A DNA stretch of 64,000 bases from Streptomyces sp. YS415 (GTDB lineage: Bacteria > Actinomycetota > Actinomycetes > Streptomycetales > Streptomycetaceae). This document shows positions 7,595 to 16,707 of this stretch, in pieces. The notes under the pieces were generated by a model, which searched no databases, was not told the origin of the DNA, and saw only the letters and a program-made list of their open reading frames with translations. Position 1 is the first letter of the stretch; each line of letters begins with the position of its first letter. The DNA lies in contig NZ_JAMJFL010000011.1 in the NCBI RefSeq assembly GCF_023544665.1, forward strand, positions 186,001 to 250,000. Direction: 5' to 3'. The position numbers and the translations under genes were made by a program.

Positions 7595-8679
7595 GCGAGC
7601 CGGTGCATCCAGCCGTGCTTGTCCTCGGCGGTGCCGCGCTGGATGTCCAGGAGGGCCCGGCGGAGCCGCATGGTGACCTCGCCGGGCTCCCCGCCCGACT
7701 GCGTCCACTCGGCGCCGGTCCGCTTGACCGTGCCGACCGGCGTGATGACGGCCGCCGTACCGCAGGCGAACACCTCGGTCAGCGTGCCGTTCTCGGAGTC
7801 CCGCTGCCACTGGTCGACGGAGATCCGGCCCTCCTCGGCCTTGTAGCCGAGGTCCCGGGCGACGGAGAGCAGGGAGTCGCGCGTGACGCCCTCCAGGATG
7901 GACCCGGTGAGGGACGGGGTGACGATCCTGTCGCCGTACACGAAGTACAGGTTCATCCCGCCGAGTTCCTCGACCCACGTGCGCTCGACCGCGTCGAGGT
8001 AGCAGACCTGGGCGCAGCCCTTCGCGGCGGCCTCCGCCTGGGCCAGCAGGGACGCGGCGTAGTTGCCGCCGGTCTTGGCGTAGCCCATGCCGCCGGGCAC
8101 CGCGCGGACGTGGTCCTCGGAGACCCAGATGGAGACCGGCTGCACGCCGCCCGGGAAGTAGGCGCCGGCCGGGGAGGCGATGACCAGGAAGAGGTAGTCG
8201 TTGGCCGGCTTCACGCCGAGCCCGACCTCCGTCGCGATCATGAACGGGCGCAGGTAGAGGGACTCCTCGCCGCCGTGCGCCGGAACCCAGGCGGCGTCCT
8301 GCTGGACGAGCGCGTCGCACGCCTCGATGAAGGTCTCGACCGGCAGCTCGGGCATGCCGAGGCGGCGGGCGGACTCCTGGAAGCGCTTGGCGTTCTTGTC
8401 CGGGCGGAAGGTGGCGACGGTGCCGTCGGGCTGCCGGTAGGCCTTCAGGCCCTCGAAGATCTCCTGCGCGTAGTGCAGCACCATGCTGGCCGGGTCGAGG
8501 GAGATCGCCGCGTACGGGACGAGCTGACCGTCGTGCCAGCCGCGGCCCTCGGTCCACTTGATGGTCACCATGTGGTCGGTGAAGTGGCGGCCGAACCCCG
8601 GGTTGGCCAGGATCGCCGCGCGCTCGGCGGCGGCGAGCGGGCTGGCGGAGGGCTTGAGCTCGATCGTGGGCGTCGTCAT
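7591..8679 (-). CDS. ilvE: Branched-chain amino acid aminotransferase
   Basis: A 362-residue class IV PLP aminotransferase interconverting Leu/Ile/Val and their 2-oxo acids. The PLP lysine lies in YAKTGGNYA. Other signatures are HYAQEIFEGLKAY near the N-terminus, YLRPFMIATE, and the long stretch around EELGGMNLYFVY characteristic of group II BCATs. Single gene with leuB upstream on the same strand, but separated by 244 bp and a terminator, so it has its own promoter. The stop TAG shares CTAG with the convergent permease stop. Confidence 0.95.
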   Translation of the reverse strand: MTTPTIELKPSASPLAAAERAAILANPGFGRHFTDHMVTIKWTEGRGWHDGQLVPYAAISLDPASMVLHYAQEIFEGLKAYRQPDGTVATFRPDKNAKRFQESARRLGMPELPVETFIEACDALVQQDAAWVPAHGGEESLYLRPFMIATEVGLGVKPANDYLFLVIASPAGAYFPGGVQPVSIWVSEDHVRAVPGGMGYAKTGGNYAASLLAQAEAAAKGCAQVCYLDAVERTWVEELGGMNLYFVYGDRIVTPSLTGSILEGVTRDSLLSVARDLGYKAEEGRISVDQWQRDSENGTLTEVFACGTAAVITPVGTVKRTGAEWTQSGGEPGEVTMRLRRALLDIQRGTAEDKHGWMHRLA

Positions 8680-8873
8680 GAGTGGTTGTCCTTCACCGGT
8701 TTTGGTTGTGGCGGGCCGCGCTCGCGCCAGTACTGTCAGTGGCCAGTGCTAGGACGTCCGAGCATTCCCTCATTCCGCGGCTCCGCGTTCGATTATCGCT
8801 CGCGGGGTGCCGTGGAAGAAAACGGCGTGAATGCGGCCCAGGGGTTGATGGTGACACCCGGCGGGGACATGCG

Positions 8874-8908
8874 GAAGCCGCCGGGTGCTGAACAGACCCG
8901 GTGGCTTC
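8874..8908 (-). terminator. Terminator after leuB
   Basis: GAAGCC-ACCGGGT...ACCCGGCGGCTTC on the minus strand makes a 13-bp stem with one mismatch/wobble and a 9-nt loop. It starts 15 nt after the leuB stop. No T tract. The rest of 8680-8873 must hold the ilvE promoter; I cannot name its boxes with confidence. Confidence 0.7.
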
Positions 8909-8923
8909 GAGTGGCGCGACGGG

Positions 8924-9976
8924 TCAGCCGGCTACCCGTACGGCGAGCGCGTCGCCGATCTCGGAGGTGCTGCGGGCGGGCTTGCCGACCCGCCCGGTGA
9001 GGTCGGCGGCGACCGCCTCGTCGATCCGGGCGGCCTCGGCGTCGTAGCCGAGGTGACGCAGCAGGAGCGCGACGGACAGGACCGTGGCGGTGGGGTCGGC
9101 CTTGCCCTGGCCCGCGATGTCGGGAGCGGAGCCGTGCACCGGCTCGAACATCGAGGGGTACTGGCCCGAGGGGTTGATGTTGCCGCTCGCGGCGACGCCG
9201 ATGCCGCCGGAGACGGCCGCGGCGAGGTCGGTGATGATGTCGCCGAAGAGGTTGTCGGTGACGATGACGTCGAACCGCTCAGGCTGGGTGACCAGGTAGA
9301 TGGTCGCCGCGTCGACGTGCATGTACTCGGTGGTGACGTCGGGGAACTCCGTGGCCACCCGGTTGAAGACCTCGGTCCACAGGTGACCGGCGAAGGCCAG
9401 CACGTTGTTCTTGTGGATCAGCGCGAGCTTCTTGCGCGGCCGGGCCTGGGCGCGGGCGAAGGCGTCCCGGACGACCCGCTCGACACCGAAGGCCGTGTTC
9501 ACCGAGACCTCGGTGGCGACCTCGTGCGGGGTGCCCTTGCGGATGGTGCCGCCGTTGCCGGTGTAGGGACCCTCGGTGCCCTCGCGGACGACCACGAAGT
9601 CGATGGCCGGCTGGCCCTTCAGGGGCGTCTCCACACCCGGGAGGAGCTTCGACGGACGCAGGTTGACGTGGTGGTCGAAGAGGAAGCGGAGCTTGAGCAG
9701 GAAGCCGCGCTCCAGCACGCCGGACGGGACCGTGGGGTCGCCGATCGCGCCGAGCAGGATGGCGTCGTGCTTCCTGAGCGCCTCGGCGTCGGCGTCGGTG
9801 AGGGTCTCACCGGTGGCGTGGTAGCGCCGGGCGCCGAAGTCGTACTCCTTGGTCTCCAGCTTCACATCCTGCGGGAGGACGGCGGAGAGGACCTTCAGGC
9901 CTTCGGCCACGACTTCCTGCCCGATGCCGTCACCGGGGATCACTGCGAGATTGAGGATGCGAGAGCTTGCCGACAT
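8924..9976 (-). CDS. leuB: 3-isopropylmalate dehydrogenase
   Basis: A 350-residue decarboxylating dehydrogenase of the isocitrate/isopropylmalate family. It oxidises 3-isopropylmalate to 2-oxoisocaproate with NAD+ in leucine synthesis. Motifs: LAVIPGDGIGQEV at the N-terminus, the substrate loop around LRFLFDHHVNLRPSKLLPG, the DNLFGDIITDLAAAVSGGIG metal/cofactor signature and EPVHGSAPDIAGQGKADPTA. The ATG at 9976 (MSASSRILNLAV) is chosen over an upstream in-frame extension that lacks family similarity. Confidence 0.95.
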   Translation of the reverse strand: MSASSRILNLAVIPGDGIGQEVVAEGLKVLSAVLPQDVKLETKEYDFGARRYHATGETLTDADAEALRKHDAILLGAIGDPTVPSGVLERGFLLKLRFLFDHHVNLRPSKLLPGVETPLKGQPAIDFVVVREGTEGPYTGNGGTIRKGTPHEVATEVSVNTAFGVERVVRDAFARAQARPRKKLALIHKNNVLAFAGHLWTEVFNRVATEFPDVTTEYMHVDAATIYLVTQPERFDVIVTDNLFGDIITDLAAAVSGGIGVAASGNINPSGQYPSMFEPVHGSAPDIAGQGKADPTATVLSVALLLRHLGYDAEAARIDEAVAADLTGRVGKPARSTSEIGDALAVRVAG

Positions 9977-10016
9977 GCGCTGCACCCTACTCCTCGTCCC
10001 ATGGGATGACACGCCA

Positions 10017-10033
10017 TGTCCGCGATACGGACA
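10017..10033. promoter_or_regulatory. Inverted repeat in the leuB / phosphoesterase divergent gap
   Basis: TGTCCG-CGATA-CGGACA is a perfect 6-bp inverted repeat 41 bp upstream of the leuB start. It could be an operator for leuB. No regulator gene is adjacent, and a 17-bp repeat may arise by chance in GC-rich DNA. Confidence 0.35.
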
Positions 10034-10118
10034 CCCGACCAGCGGCAACTCCATCGTGTCGGCTGCCGTTCACCCGTACGTCCCAGGGGCGTTGGGGTTC
10101 GCTGGGAAGTTCTGCGTC

Positions 10119-11678
10119 ATGGACCTCCCCGACATCGGCATCCCACCGCGGCTCGCGCGCCGGATGAGCATGGCCGAGCAGTACGAGTACGCGCGCACCA
10201 GGCTGACCCGGCGCCGCGCGCTGGTGACGGCGGGCGCGGTGGCGGGCGGAGTACTGACCGGCTGCTCGGGGACGGGTACGACGGCCTCCCCGGCCCCGTC
10301 CCGGTCCGCGACCACGGCGGTGTCCGGCTCGGCGGTCACGCCCTTCGGCCGCCACCTCGCCTTCGGCGCCGACCCGCGCACCCAGATGCGGATCTCCTGG
10401 CAGGTCCCGGCGGCGGTGCGGAAGCCGTACGTGCGCGTCGGCGCCCGCCCGGACGAGCTGGGCCGCAAGGTGGCGGCCGAGATCCGCGCCCTGCACACGC
10501 CGGGCGTGGAGGGCGTACGCCTGGCGCTGGAGCAGTACTACGTGCACGCGGCCCTGGACGACCTGCTGCCGGGCACGACGTACTACTACGGCGTGGGCCA
10601 CGAGGGCTTCGACCCCGCCGCACCCCCGCACCGCTCCACCGTCGCCTCCTTCCGTACCGCGCCGGCGAACCCGGAGTCCTTCGTGTTCACCGCCTTCGGC
10701 GACCAGGGCGTCAGCGACGCGGCCGAGGCCGGCGACCAGTTGCTGCTGCGCCAGGATCCGGCCTTCCATCTGCACGCCGGGGACATCTGCTACGCGAACG
10801 TCAAGGGCCGGGGCGAGGAGTCGGACGGCTACGACCCCGGGTTCTGGGACCTGTTCCTGAAGCAGAACGAGCCGGTCGCGAAAACCGTGCCGTGGATGGT
10901 GACGACCGGCAACCACGACATGGAGGCCTGGTACTCCCCGGACGGCTACGGCGGCCAGGTGGCCCGCTTCAGCCTCCCGGAGAGCGGCTTCGACCCGCGT
11001 ACCGCACCGGGGGTGTACTCCTTCGTCTACGGCAACGTCGGCTTCGTGGCGCTGGACGCCAACGACGTGTCGTACGAGATCCCGGCGAACCTCGGGTACA
11101 CCGGGGGCCGGCAGACGAGGTGGCTGGCCGGGCGGCTGCGGGAGCTGCGGGCGTCGGCGGCGGTGGACTTCGTCGTCGTCTTCTTCCACCACTGCACCTA
11201 CTCGACGTCCACGCACGCCTCGGACGGCGGGGTGCGCGCGGAGTGGCTGCCGCTGTTCGCCGAGCACCGGGTGGATCTGGTGATCAACGGACACAACCAT
11301 GTCTACGAGCGGACCGACGCCATCAAGAACGGCGAGGTGGGCCGCCCGGTGCCGATCGGCGCGGCGACCGACCCGGCGCGGGACGGCACGGTGTACGTCA
11401 CGGCCGGCGGGGGCGGCAAGGACCTGTACGGCTTCCCGGCGGGCGTCGAGGAGAGCTACGAGGGCCGGGTGAAGGACCGCGAGTCGGTGGACACGTTCCA
11501 GTGGACCCGGTCGCGGTCGGTGAAGAAGGAGACCGTGGAGTGGTCCCGGGTGCGCTACCGGGGCTTCTCGGTCCTGAAGGTGGAGGCGGTCAGCGGCGCC
11601 GGTGCGCGGCTGAAGGTGTCCGCCCTCGCGCACGACGGGAAGCGCATCGACCATTTCGAGGTGCGGCGCGGCGCCTGA
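10119..11678 (+). CDS. Tat-exported purple acid phosphatase-like metallophosphoesterase lipoprotein
   Basis: About 519 residues. The N-terminus has a twin-arginine motif (TRRRALV, residues 30-36) and a lipobox LTGC with Cys at about 49, so it is a predicted Tat lipoprotein. A fibronectin-III-like PAP N-domain (MRISWQVPA) precedes the phosphoesterase. All five metal-binding blocks are visible: GDQG, GDICY, GNHD, FFHH and GHNHVYERT. It probably releases phosphate outside the cell. A downstream start at 10164 (MSMAEQYEY) is possible. It is divergent from leuB, without a clear functional link. Confidence 0.85.
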   Translation: MDLPDIGIPPRLARRMSMAEQYEYARTRLTRRRALVTAGAVAGGVLTGCSGTGTTASPAPSRSATTAVSGSAVTPFGRHLAFGADPRTQMRISWQVPAAVRKPYVRVGARPDELGRKVAAEIRALHTPGVEGVRLALEQYYVHAALDDLLPGTTYYYGVGHEGFDPAAPPHRSTVASFRTAPANPESFVFTAFGDQGVSDAAEAGDQLLLRQDPAFHLHAGDICYANVKGRGEESDGYDPGFWDLFLKQNEPVAKTVPWMVTTGNHDMEAWYSPDGYGGQVARFSLPESGFDPRTAPGVYSFVYGNVGFVALDANDVSYEIPANLGYTGGRQTRWLAGRLRELRASAAVDFVVVFFHHCTYSTSTHASDGGVRAEWLPLFAEHRVDLVINGHNHVYERTDAIKNGEVGRPVPIGAATDPARDGTVYVTAGGGGKDLYGFPAGVEESYEGRVKDRESVDTFQWTRSRSVKKETVEWSRVRYRGFSVLKVEAVSGAGARLKVSALAHDGKRIDHFEVRRGA

Positions 11679-11729
11679 ACCCCGCGCCGCACCTCGCGCG
11701 GGTGCGGCTCCCGGCGTGTGCGGTCCGGC

Positions 11730-11858
11730 TCAGTGGCCGGTGGCGCCGCCGTTGTCACGGCGGTCGAGTGCGCGCTGGAGGGCGGCGGCGGCGTTCTTGC
11801 GGTCGGACTCGGTCGAGCGCGAGAGGTGACGGACTCGGCGGGCGGTCGTCTCGGCCAT
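11730..11858 (-). CDS. Small conserved-looking basic protein, 42 aa
   Basis: A 43-codon frame (MAETTARRVRHLSRSTESDR start) with an excellent AAGGAG 12 nt before the ATG and strong third-position GC. It is arginine-rich, probably helical, and has no membrane segment or cysteine. I do not recognise a function. It lies in the gap between the phosphoesterase and pruA. Confidence 0.65.
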   Translation of the reverse strand: MAETTARRVRHLSRSTESDRKNAAAALQRALDRRDNGGATGH

Positions 11859-12080
11859 GGGAAATCGACTCCTTCGAAACAATCCTGGAGTGCGGAAGAG
11901 GGGTTACGAGACGCCGGGTGGGGCGGGGAGCGGTGCCGCAGGGGTTGCCTGCACGGGGCCCGGCTCACGACCGCCATTCGCTTGATCGAGCGAGACGTTC
12001 GGCTCCTACAAAGTTAAGGGAGCGGGACGCTTCTGTCTCCACAATTACTCGGACTTCCTACTATCTGAGACGGCGGGCAC

Positions 12081-12118
12081 GCGAACGGGCCGGATCCCGA
12101 AGGATCCGGCCCGTTCGC
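12081..12118 (-). terminator. Strong terminator after pruA
   Basis: GCGAACGGGCCGGATCC - 4-nt loop - perfect complement: a 17-bp perfect stem starting 12 nt past the pruA stop. Without a T tract, but the length makes termination very likely. Confidence 0.85.
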
Positions 12119-12130
12119 GGCGGTCGGCGA

Positions 12131-13762
12131 TCAGCCCATGTGCGGGTAGGTGTAGTCGGTCGGCGGGACCAGCGTCTCCTTGATGGCGCGGGTCAGGGTC
12201 CAGCGCATCAGGTTCTGCGGGGCGCCGGCCTTGTCGTTGGTGCCGGAGGCCCGGCCGCCGCCGAAGGGCTGCTGGCCGACGACGGCGCCGGTCGACTTGT
12301 CGTTGATGTAGAAGTTGCCGGCCGCGTAGCGCAGCTTGTCCATGGTGTACGCGGTGGCCGCACGGTCGCTGGAGATGACCGCGCCGGTGAGGGCGTAGTC
12401 GGAGGCGGACTCCATCTGGGTCAGCATCTCGTCGTACGTGTCGTCCTCGTAGACGTGCACGGCGAGGATCGGGCCGAAGTACTCGGTGGTGAACACCTCG
12501 TTCTCCGGGTCGGAGCACTCGATGACGGTCGGGCGGACGAACCAGCCCACCGAGTCGTCGTAGGAGCCGCCCGCCACGATCGTGCAGGACGGGTCGGACT
12601 TGGCGCGGTCGATGGCGGCCTTGTTCTTGGCGAAGGCACGCTCGTCGATGACCGCGCCGATGAAGTTCGCCAGGTCGGTGACGTCACCCATGGTGAGGTA
12701 GTCGACCTCGGCGGCGAACTCCTCCTTGAAACCGGAGTTCCAGATCGACGCCGGGATGTAGGCGCGGGAGGTCGCCGAGCACTTCTGACCCTGGTACTCG
12801 AAGGCGCCGCGGGTCAGCGCGGTCTTCAGGATGGCGCGGTCGGCGCTCGGGTGGGCGACGACGAAGTCCTTGCCGCCGGTCTCGCCGACCATGCGCGGGT
12901 AGGTGCGGTACTTCTCGATGTTGTTGCCGACCGTCTTCCACAGGTACTGGAAGGTCTTGGTCGAGCCGGTGAAGTGGATCCCGGCGAGATCGCGGTGCTC
13001 CAGGGCGACCTTGGAGACCTCGATGCCGTCACCGGTGACGAGGTTGATGACGCCCTTGGGCAGGCCCGCCTCCTCCAGCAGCTGCATCAGCAGCACGGCG
13101 GCGTGGGTCTGCGTCGGGGACGGCTTCCACACGACGACGTTGCCCATGAGCGCCGGGGCGGTGGGCAGGTTGCCCGCGATGGCCGTGAAGTTGAACGGCG
13201 TGATCGCGTAGACGAAGCCCTCCAGCGGGCGGTGGTCGAGCCGGTTCCACACGCCGGGGGAGTTCGCCGGGGGCTGCTCGGCGAGCAGGTCACGGGCGTA
13301 CTTGACGTTGAAGCGCCAGAAGTCGACGAGCTCGCAGGGGGTGTCGATCTCGGCCTGCTGGGCGGTCTTGGACTGGCCGAGCATGGTGGAGGCGGCCAGC
13401 GTCTCGCGCCAGGGGCCGGCCAGCAGTTCGGCGGCGCGCAGGATGATCGCCGCGCGGTCGTCGAAGGACATCGCGCGCCAGGCCGGGGCGGCGGCGAGGG
13501 CGGCGTCGATGGCGTCCTGGGCGTCCTGCTGGGTGGCGTGGGCGAAGGTGCCGAGGCGGGCCTTGTGGTTGTGCGGCTGCACGACGTCGACACGCTCGCC
13601 GCCGCCCATGCGCTTCTCCCCGCCGATGGTCATCGGCAGGTCGATCGGGTTGTCGGCCAGCTCCTTGAGCTTGGCCTCGAGCCGGGCGCGCTCGGGCGAA
13701 CCGGGGGCGTAGCCGTGCACCGGCTCGTTGACGGGGGTGGGGACCTGGGTCACAGCGTCCAT
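12131..13762 (-). CDS. pruA: 1-pyrroline-5-carboxylate dehydrogenase
   Basis: A 543-residue aldehyde dehydrogenase superfamily enzyme that oxidises glutamate semialdehyde/P5C to glutamate, the second step of proline degradation. The catalytic cysteine is in YQGQKCSATSRAY and the general-base glutamate in MVGETGGKDFV. FTGSTKTFQYLWK and FGGGRASGTNDKAG are typical of the long P5CDH subfamily. AAGGAGTT lies in front of the ATG. It is 39 nt downstream of proline dehydrogenase, in one operon, and ends at a strong terminator. Confidence 0.95.
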   Translation of the reverse strand: MDAVTQVPTPVNEPVHGYAPGSPERARLEAKLKELADNPIDLPMTIGGEKRMGGGERVDVVQPHNHKARLGTFAHATQQDAQDAIDAALAAAPAWRAMSFDDRAAIILRAAELLAGPWRETLAASTMLGQSKTAQQAEIDTPCELVDFWRFNVKYARDLLAEQPPANSPGVWNRLDHRPLEGFVYAITPFNFTAIAGNLPTAPALMGNVVVWKPSPTQTHAAVLLMQLLEEAGLPKGVINLVTGDGIEVSKVALEHRDLAGIHFTGSTKTFQYLWKTVGNNIEKYRTYPRMVGETGGKDFVVAHPSADRAILKTALTRGAFEYQGQKCSATSRAYIPASIWNSGFKEEFAAEVDYLTMGDVTDLANFIGAVIDERAFAKNKAAIDRAKSDPSCTIVAGGSYDDSVGWFVRPTVIECSDPENEVFTTEYFGPILAVHVYEDDTYDEMLTQMESASDYALTGAVISSDRAATAYTMDKLRYAAGNFYINDKSTGAVVGQQPFGGGRASGTNDKAGAPQNLMRWTLTRAIKETLVPPTDYTYPHMG

Positions 13763-13801
13763 GAGATCCGTAACTCCTTGTACGTGAGCGGGTGTTCGGG
13801 C

Positions 13802-14728
13802 TCAGCCCTTGGTGACCATCGAGCGGACGAAGAAGCGCAGGTTCGCCGGCTTCTCCGCCAGACGCCTCATGAAGTAGCCGTACCAGTCGGTGCCGTAGGC
13901 GGTGTAGACGCGCATGCGGTGGCCCTCCGCGGCCAGGCGCAGGTGCTCGTCGCCGCGGATGCCGTAGAGCATCTGGAACTCGTACTCGTCGAGCTTGCGT
14001 CCGGCGCGGTGGGCCAGCTCCTGGGCGATGGAGATCAGGCGCGGGTCGTGGGACCCGATCATCGGATACCCGGAGCCCTCCATCAGGATGCGCATGATCC
14101 GGACGTACGCCTTGTCGATCTCGGCCTTGTCCTGGTACGCGACCTCGGCGGGCTCCTTGTAGGCGCCCTTCACGATGCGCACCCGGCTGCCGTTCGCGGC
14201 GAGGCGGCGGGCGTCGGCCTCGGTGCGGAACAGGTAGGCCTGGATCACGCAGCCCGTCTGCGGGAAGTCCTTCCGCAGCTCCTCGTGGATGGCGAACATC
14301 GAGTCGAGGGTCGTGTGGTCCTCCGCGTCCAGGGTGACCGTGGTGCCGATGGCGGCGGCGGCCTCCACCACCGGACGGACGTTCGCGAGCGCCAGCTCAT
14401 GGCCGCCGGGCAGCGCCTGGCCGAACATGGAGAGCTTCACGGACATCTCGGCACGGGTGCCGAGGTCCAGCCCCTTGAGCCGGTCGATCAGCGCCAGGTA
14501 GGCGTCCCGGGCGGCCTCGGCCTGGGCGGGGGTGGTGATGTCCTCGCCGACCACGTCCATGGTCAGCTCCAGGCCCTTGGCCGTGAGGTCCTCGATGATC
14601 GGGACGATCTCGTCCACGGTCTCACCGGGGATGAAGCGGTCGACGACCTGCTTGGTGACCGGAGCGGCCGAGACCAGACGTCGCATCCGGTCGCTGCGCG
14701 ACGCGGCGAGAATCACGGGACCCAGCAC
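13802..14728 (-). CDS. Proline dehydrogenase (monofunctional)
   Basis: A 308-residue FAD-dependent PRODH barrel that oxidises proline to P5C. Signatures: KGAYKEPAEVAYQDK, GSHDPRLI and the C-terminal YGTDWYGYFMRRLAEKPAN with the paired arginines that bind the substrate carboxylate. The GTG at 14728 is preferred because GGAGG sits 6 nt upstream; the longer frame begins inside that site. It is the first gene of the proline catabolic operon and divergent from a PucR-type regulator. Confidence 0.92.
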   Translation of the reverse strand: MLGPVILAASRSDRMRRLVSAAPVTKQVVDRFIPGETVDEIVPIIEDLTAKGLELTMDVVGEDITTPAQAEAARDAYLALIDRLKGLDLGTRAEMSVKLSMFGQALPGGHELALANVRPVVEAAAAIGTTVTLDAEDHTTLDSMFAIHEELRKDFPQTGCVIQAYLFRTEADARRLAANGSRVRIVKGAYKEPAEVAYQDKAEIDKAYVRIMRILMEGSGYPMIGSHDPRLISIAQELAHRAGRKLDEYEFQMLYGIRGDEHLRLAAEGHRMRVYTAYGTDWYGYFMRRLAEKPANLRFFVRSMVTKG

Positions 14729-14860
14729 GGGGCACCTCCACAACCATCAGAAACAGGCCGTATCCCAACGGTTCGGGTACGGCACGGAGAACCACCGTGA
14801 AACCTAAGGATCCCTCCGATCCTCGGCCATCGACAGCTGTCACGCATCCGTGCCGCGGAT

Positions 14861-14878
14861 CTCATACAGATGTATGAG
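14861..14878. promoter_or_regulatory. Perfect inverted repeat, candidate operator for proline catabolism
   Basis: CTCATACA-GA-TGTATGAG: 8-bp perfect half-sites with a 2-bp spacer. It is AT-rich relative to its surroundings and sits in the divergent gap between proline dehydrogenase and the PucR-type regulator. It overlaps an upstream ATG of the regulator frame, which argues that translation starts downstream at 14909. Confidence 0.65.
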
Positions 14879-14908
14879 GCACCTCGGAAAATGCGGGAGA
14901 ATGCCCGG

Positions 14909-16078
14909 GTGACGTCGGAATTCAAGGGTGACTACCAGGAGCTGGTCGACGAGATCTCGGAGCTGCTGGGCGCCCCGGCGACCCTGGAGAACCGCGACTT
15001 CGAGCTGATCGCCTTCGGCGCCTACGACAGCGAGGACGAGCTGGACGCCTCCGCGCTGGACCCCGTGCGCACCCGCTCGATCCTCACCCGCCGTTCCACG
15101 GCCGCCGTCCGCGCCTGGTTCGAGGGCTTCGGCATCACCCGGGCGAGCGCCCCCGTCCGCATCCCGCGCACCCCGGAGGCCGGCGTCCACCGCGGCCGGA
15201 TCTGCCTGCCGGTCCGTCACCGGGGCGTGGTCCTCGGGTACGTCTGGCTCCTGGACGACGACCCGGGCCCCACCGACCGGCAGCTGGCCGCCGCGATGGA
15301 CGTCACCGTCCGGATCGGCGCCCTGCTCGCCGACGAGGCCCAGCACGGCGCCGACCTCACCCGTGAACTGCGGGCCGTCCTCACCGCCGAGCGCGACTGG
15401 CAGCGCGAGATGGCCGTCGCCGAACTCCGCACCGCCCTGGGCGCCCGCGCCGACTCCCTCCACACGGTCGTCTGCGTGGCCCCCTGGCCCTCGGCGGACC
15501 CGGACGACGCCCCGTCGGTGCGCACGGTGCCGGGCGCCACGGCCCTGTGCACGGTGCCGTGGGGAGCGACGGCCCACGCCCTGGCGCTGCTGATCCGGCT
15601 GCGCTCCCCGGAGGTGCTGACCCCGGCGACCACCGCGGCCGGACGGCTGCTGGAGCGGGCGGGCGGACCCGGGGGCGCGGGCATCGCGGCCGCCCGGGCC
15701 GGGCTCGTGGAGCTGGGGGCGGCCTGGCGGGAGGCGTCGGCGGCGGCGCGCGCGGTGCTGGCCGAGCCGCGGCTCGGGCCCGTCGCTCAGTGGGCCCGCA
15801 TCGGCCCGTACCGCCTGCTCACCGCGCTGCCGCCGGGGACGGCGCGCGATCCGGCGGTGACCCCGCTGCTCGCCCCCGCGCACCGGGAACTGGCGCGCAC
15901 CGCCGAGGTCTACCTCGACCTGGCGGGGCAGGCGGCCCGGACGGCCGCCGAACTGGGGATCCACCGGCAGACGCTCTACTACCGGCTGTCCCGGGTCGAG
16001 CAGCTGACGGGCCTGGACCTGGACGACGGGGAGCACCGGCTGCTGCTGCACATGGCGCTGAAGGGGGCACGGCTGTAG
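14909..16078 (+). CDS. PucR-type transcriptional regulator of proline utilisation (inferred)
   Basis: About 389 residues starting VTSEFKGDYQELVDEISELLG. The C-terminal PucR helix-turn-helix occupies about residues 335-385 (AAELGIHRQTLYYRLSRVEQ), and the N-terminal and middle part is a GAF/GGDEF-like sensory region of the PucR/CdaR class. The GTG at 14909 has GGGAGA upstream and lies outside the inverted repeat; ATGs at 14870 and 14891 are alternatives. Divergent placement beside PRODH-pruA makes it the likely proline- or P5C-responsive activator. Confidence 0.8.
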   Translation: MTSEFKGDYQELVDEISELLGAPATLENRDFELIAFGAYDSEDELDASALDPVRTRSILTRRSTAAVRAWFEGFGITRASAPVRIPRTPEAGVHRGRICLPVRHRGVVLGYVWLLDDDPGPTDRQLAAAMDVTVRIGALLADEAQHGADLTRELRAVLTAERDWQREMAVAELRTALGARADSLHTVVCVAPWPSADPDDAPSVRTVPGATALCTVPWGATAHALALLIRLRSPEVLTPATTAAGRLLERAGGPGGAGIAAARAGLVELGAAWREASAAARAVLAEPRLGPVAQWARIGPYRLLTALPPGTARDPAVTPLLAPAHRELARTAEVYLDLAGQAARTAAELGIHRQTLYYRLSRVEQLTGLDLDDGEHRLLLHMALKGARL

Positions 16079-16099
16079 CCGGACCCCTCCCGGTTCCGC

Positions 16100-16684
16100 C
16101 TAGTCCCGGGTGGCGGCCTCGATCACCTGGCGCAGCCCCTCGGTGAGCGCGTCGGCGTCGGGTGCGCGCTCGGGGTCGAAGTTCCACTGGGCGATGAGGC
16201 CCGTCATCAGCGTGGTGTAGAACCGTCCGACGGTGTCCAGGGCCTTGTCGGGGATCTCGTCCTCGGGGATGTCCATGAACAGCGCCACGAGAGCACGCTC
16301 GGCGTCCCGCTGCTGCGCGGCCAGATGGTCGCGCACCGCGGGCAGCTGGTCCCCCATGGCCACGATCTCCATGCTGAGCCGCCACATCGAGCCGGGGCCG
16401 CGCATGGTGCCGATGATGTTCGACCACACCTCGTGGAAGCGCTCGGCGGAACCGGGCGCGGTGGTGCTCGCGGTGGTGCCGTCGCCGTCGAAGGCGTCGG
16501 AGACATCGCCGACCAGCGCGAGATAGGCCTGCGCCAGCAACGCGTCCTTCGAGCCGTAGTGATAGCCGATCGACGCCAGGTTGGTCCCCGACTCCTTGAC
16601 GATGTCGCGCGCGGTCGTCCGCACGAACCCCTTCGCCAGCAGGCAGCGCTTGGCGCCTTCGAGCAGATCCTCACGGTGTCCCAT
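16100..16684 (-). CDS. TetR-family regulator of adjacent efflux gene
   Basis: A 194-residue TetR protein. Helix-turn-helix at about residues 22-50 (TTARDIVKESGTNLASIGYHY), then a helical ligand domain. It diverges from an MFS drug exporter across 84 bp carrying three direct repeats, the classic repressor/pump arrangement. The ATG at 16684 begins MGHREDLLEGAKRCLL; no strong Shine-Dalgarno is seen. Confidence 0.85.
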   Translation of the reverse strand: MGHREDLLEGAKRCLLAKGFVRTTARDIVKESGTNLASIGYHYGSKDALLAQAYLALVGDVSDAFDGDGTTASTTAPGSAERFHEVWSNIIGTMRGPGSMWRLSMEIVAMGDQLPAVRDHLAAQQRDAERALVALFMDIPEDEIPDKALDTVGRFYTTLMTGLIAQWNFDPERAPDADALTEGLRQVIEAATRD

Positions 16685-16707
16685 GGCGGACAGCCTACCC
16701 CCGATCC

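Noticed and set aside
10016..14800. A 1594-codon open frame on the plus strand
   Set aside because: It runs antisense to or out of frame with the phosphoesterase, pruA and proline dehydrogenase. The composition is Arg/Gly/Val-rich, a by-product of high GC third positions.
14870..14908. Upstream ATG start of the PucR-type regulator
   Set aside because: It lies in the middle of the inverted repeat and lacks a Shine-Dalgarno.
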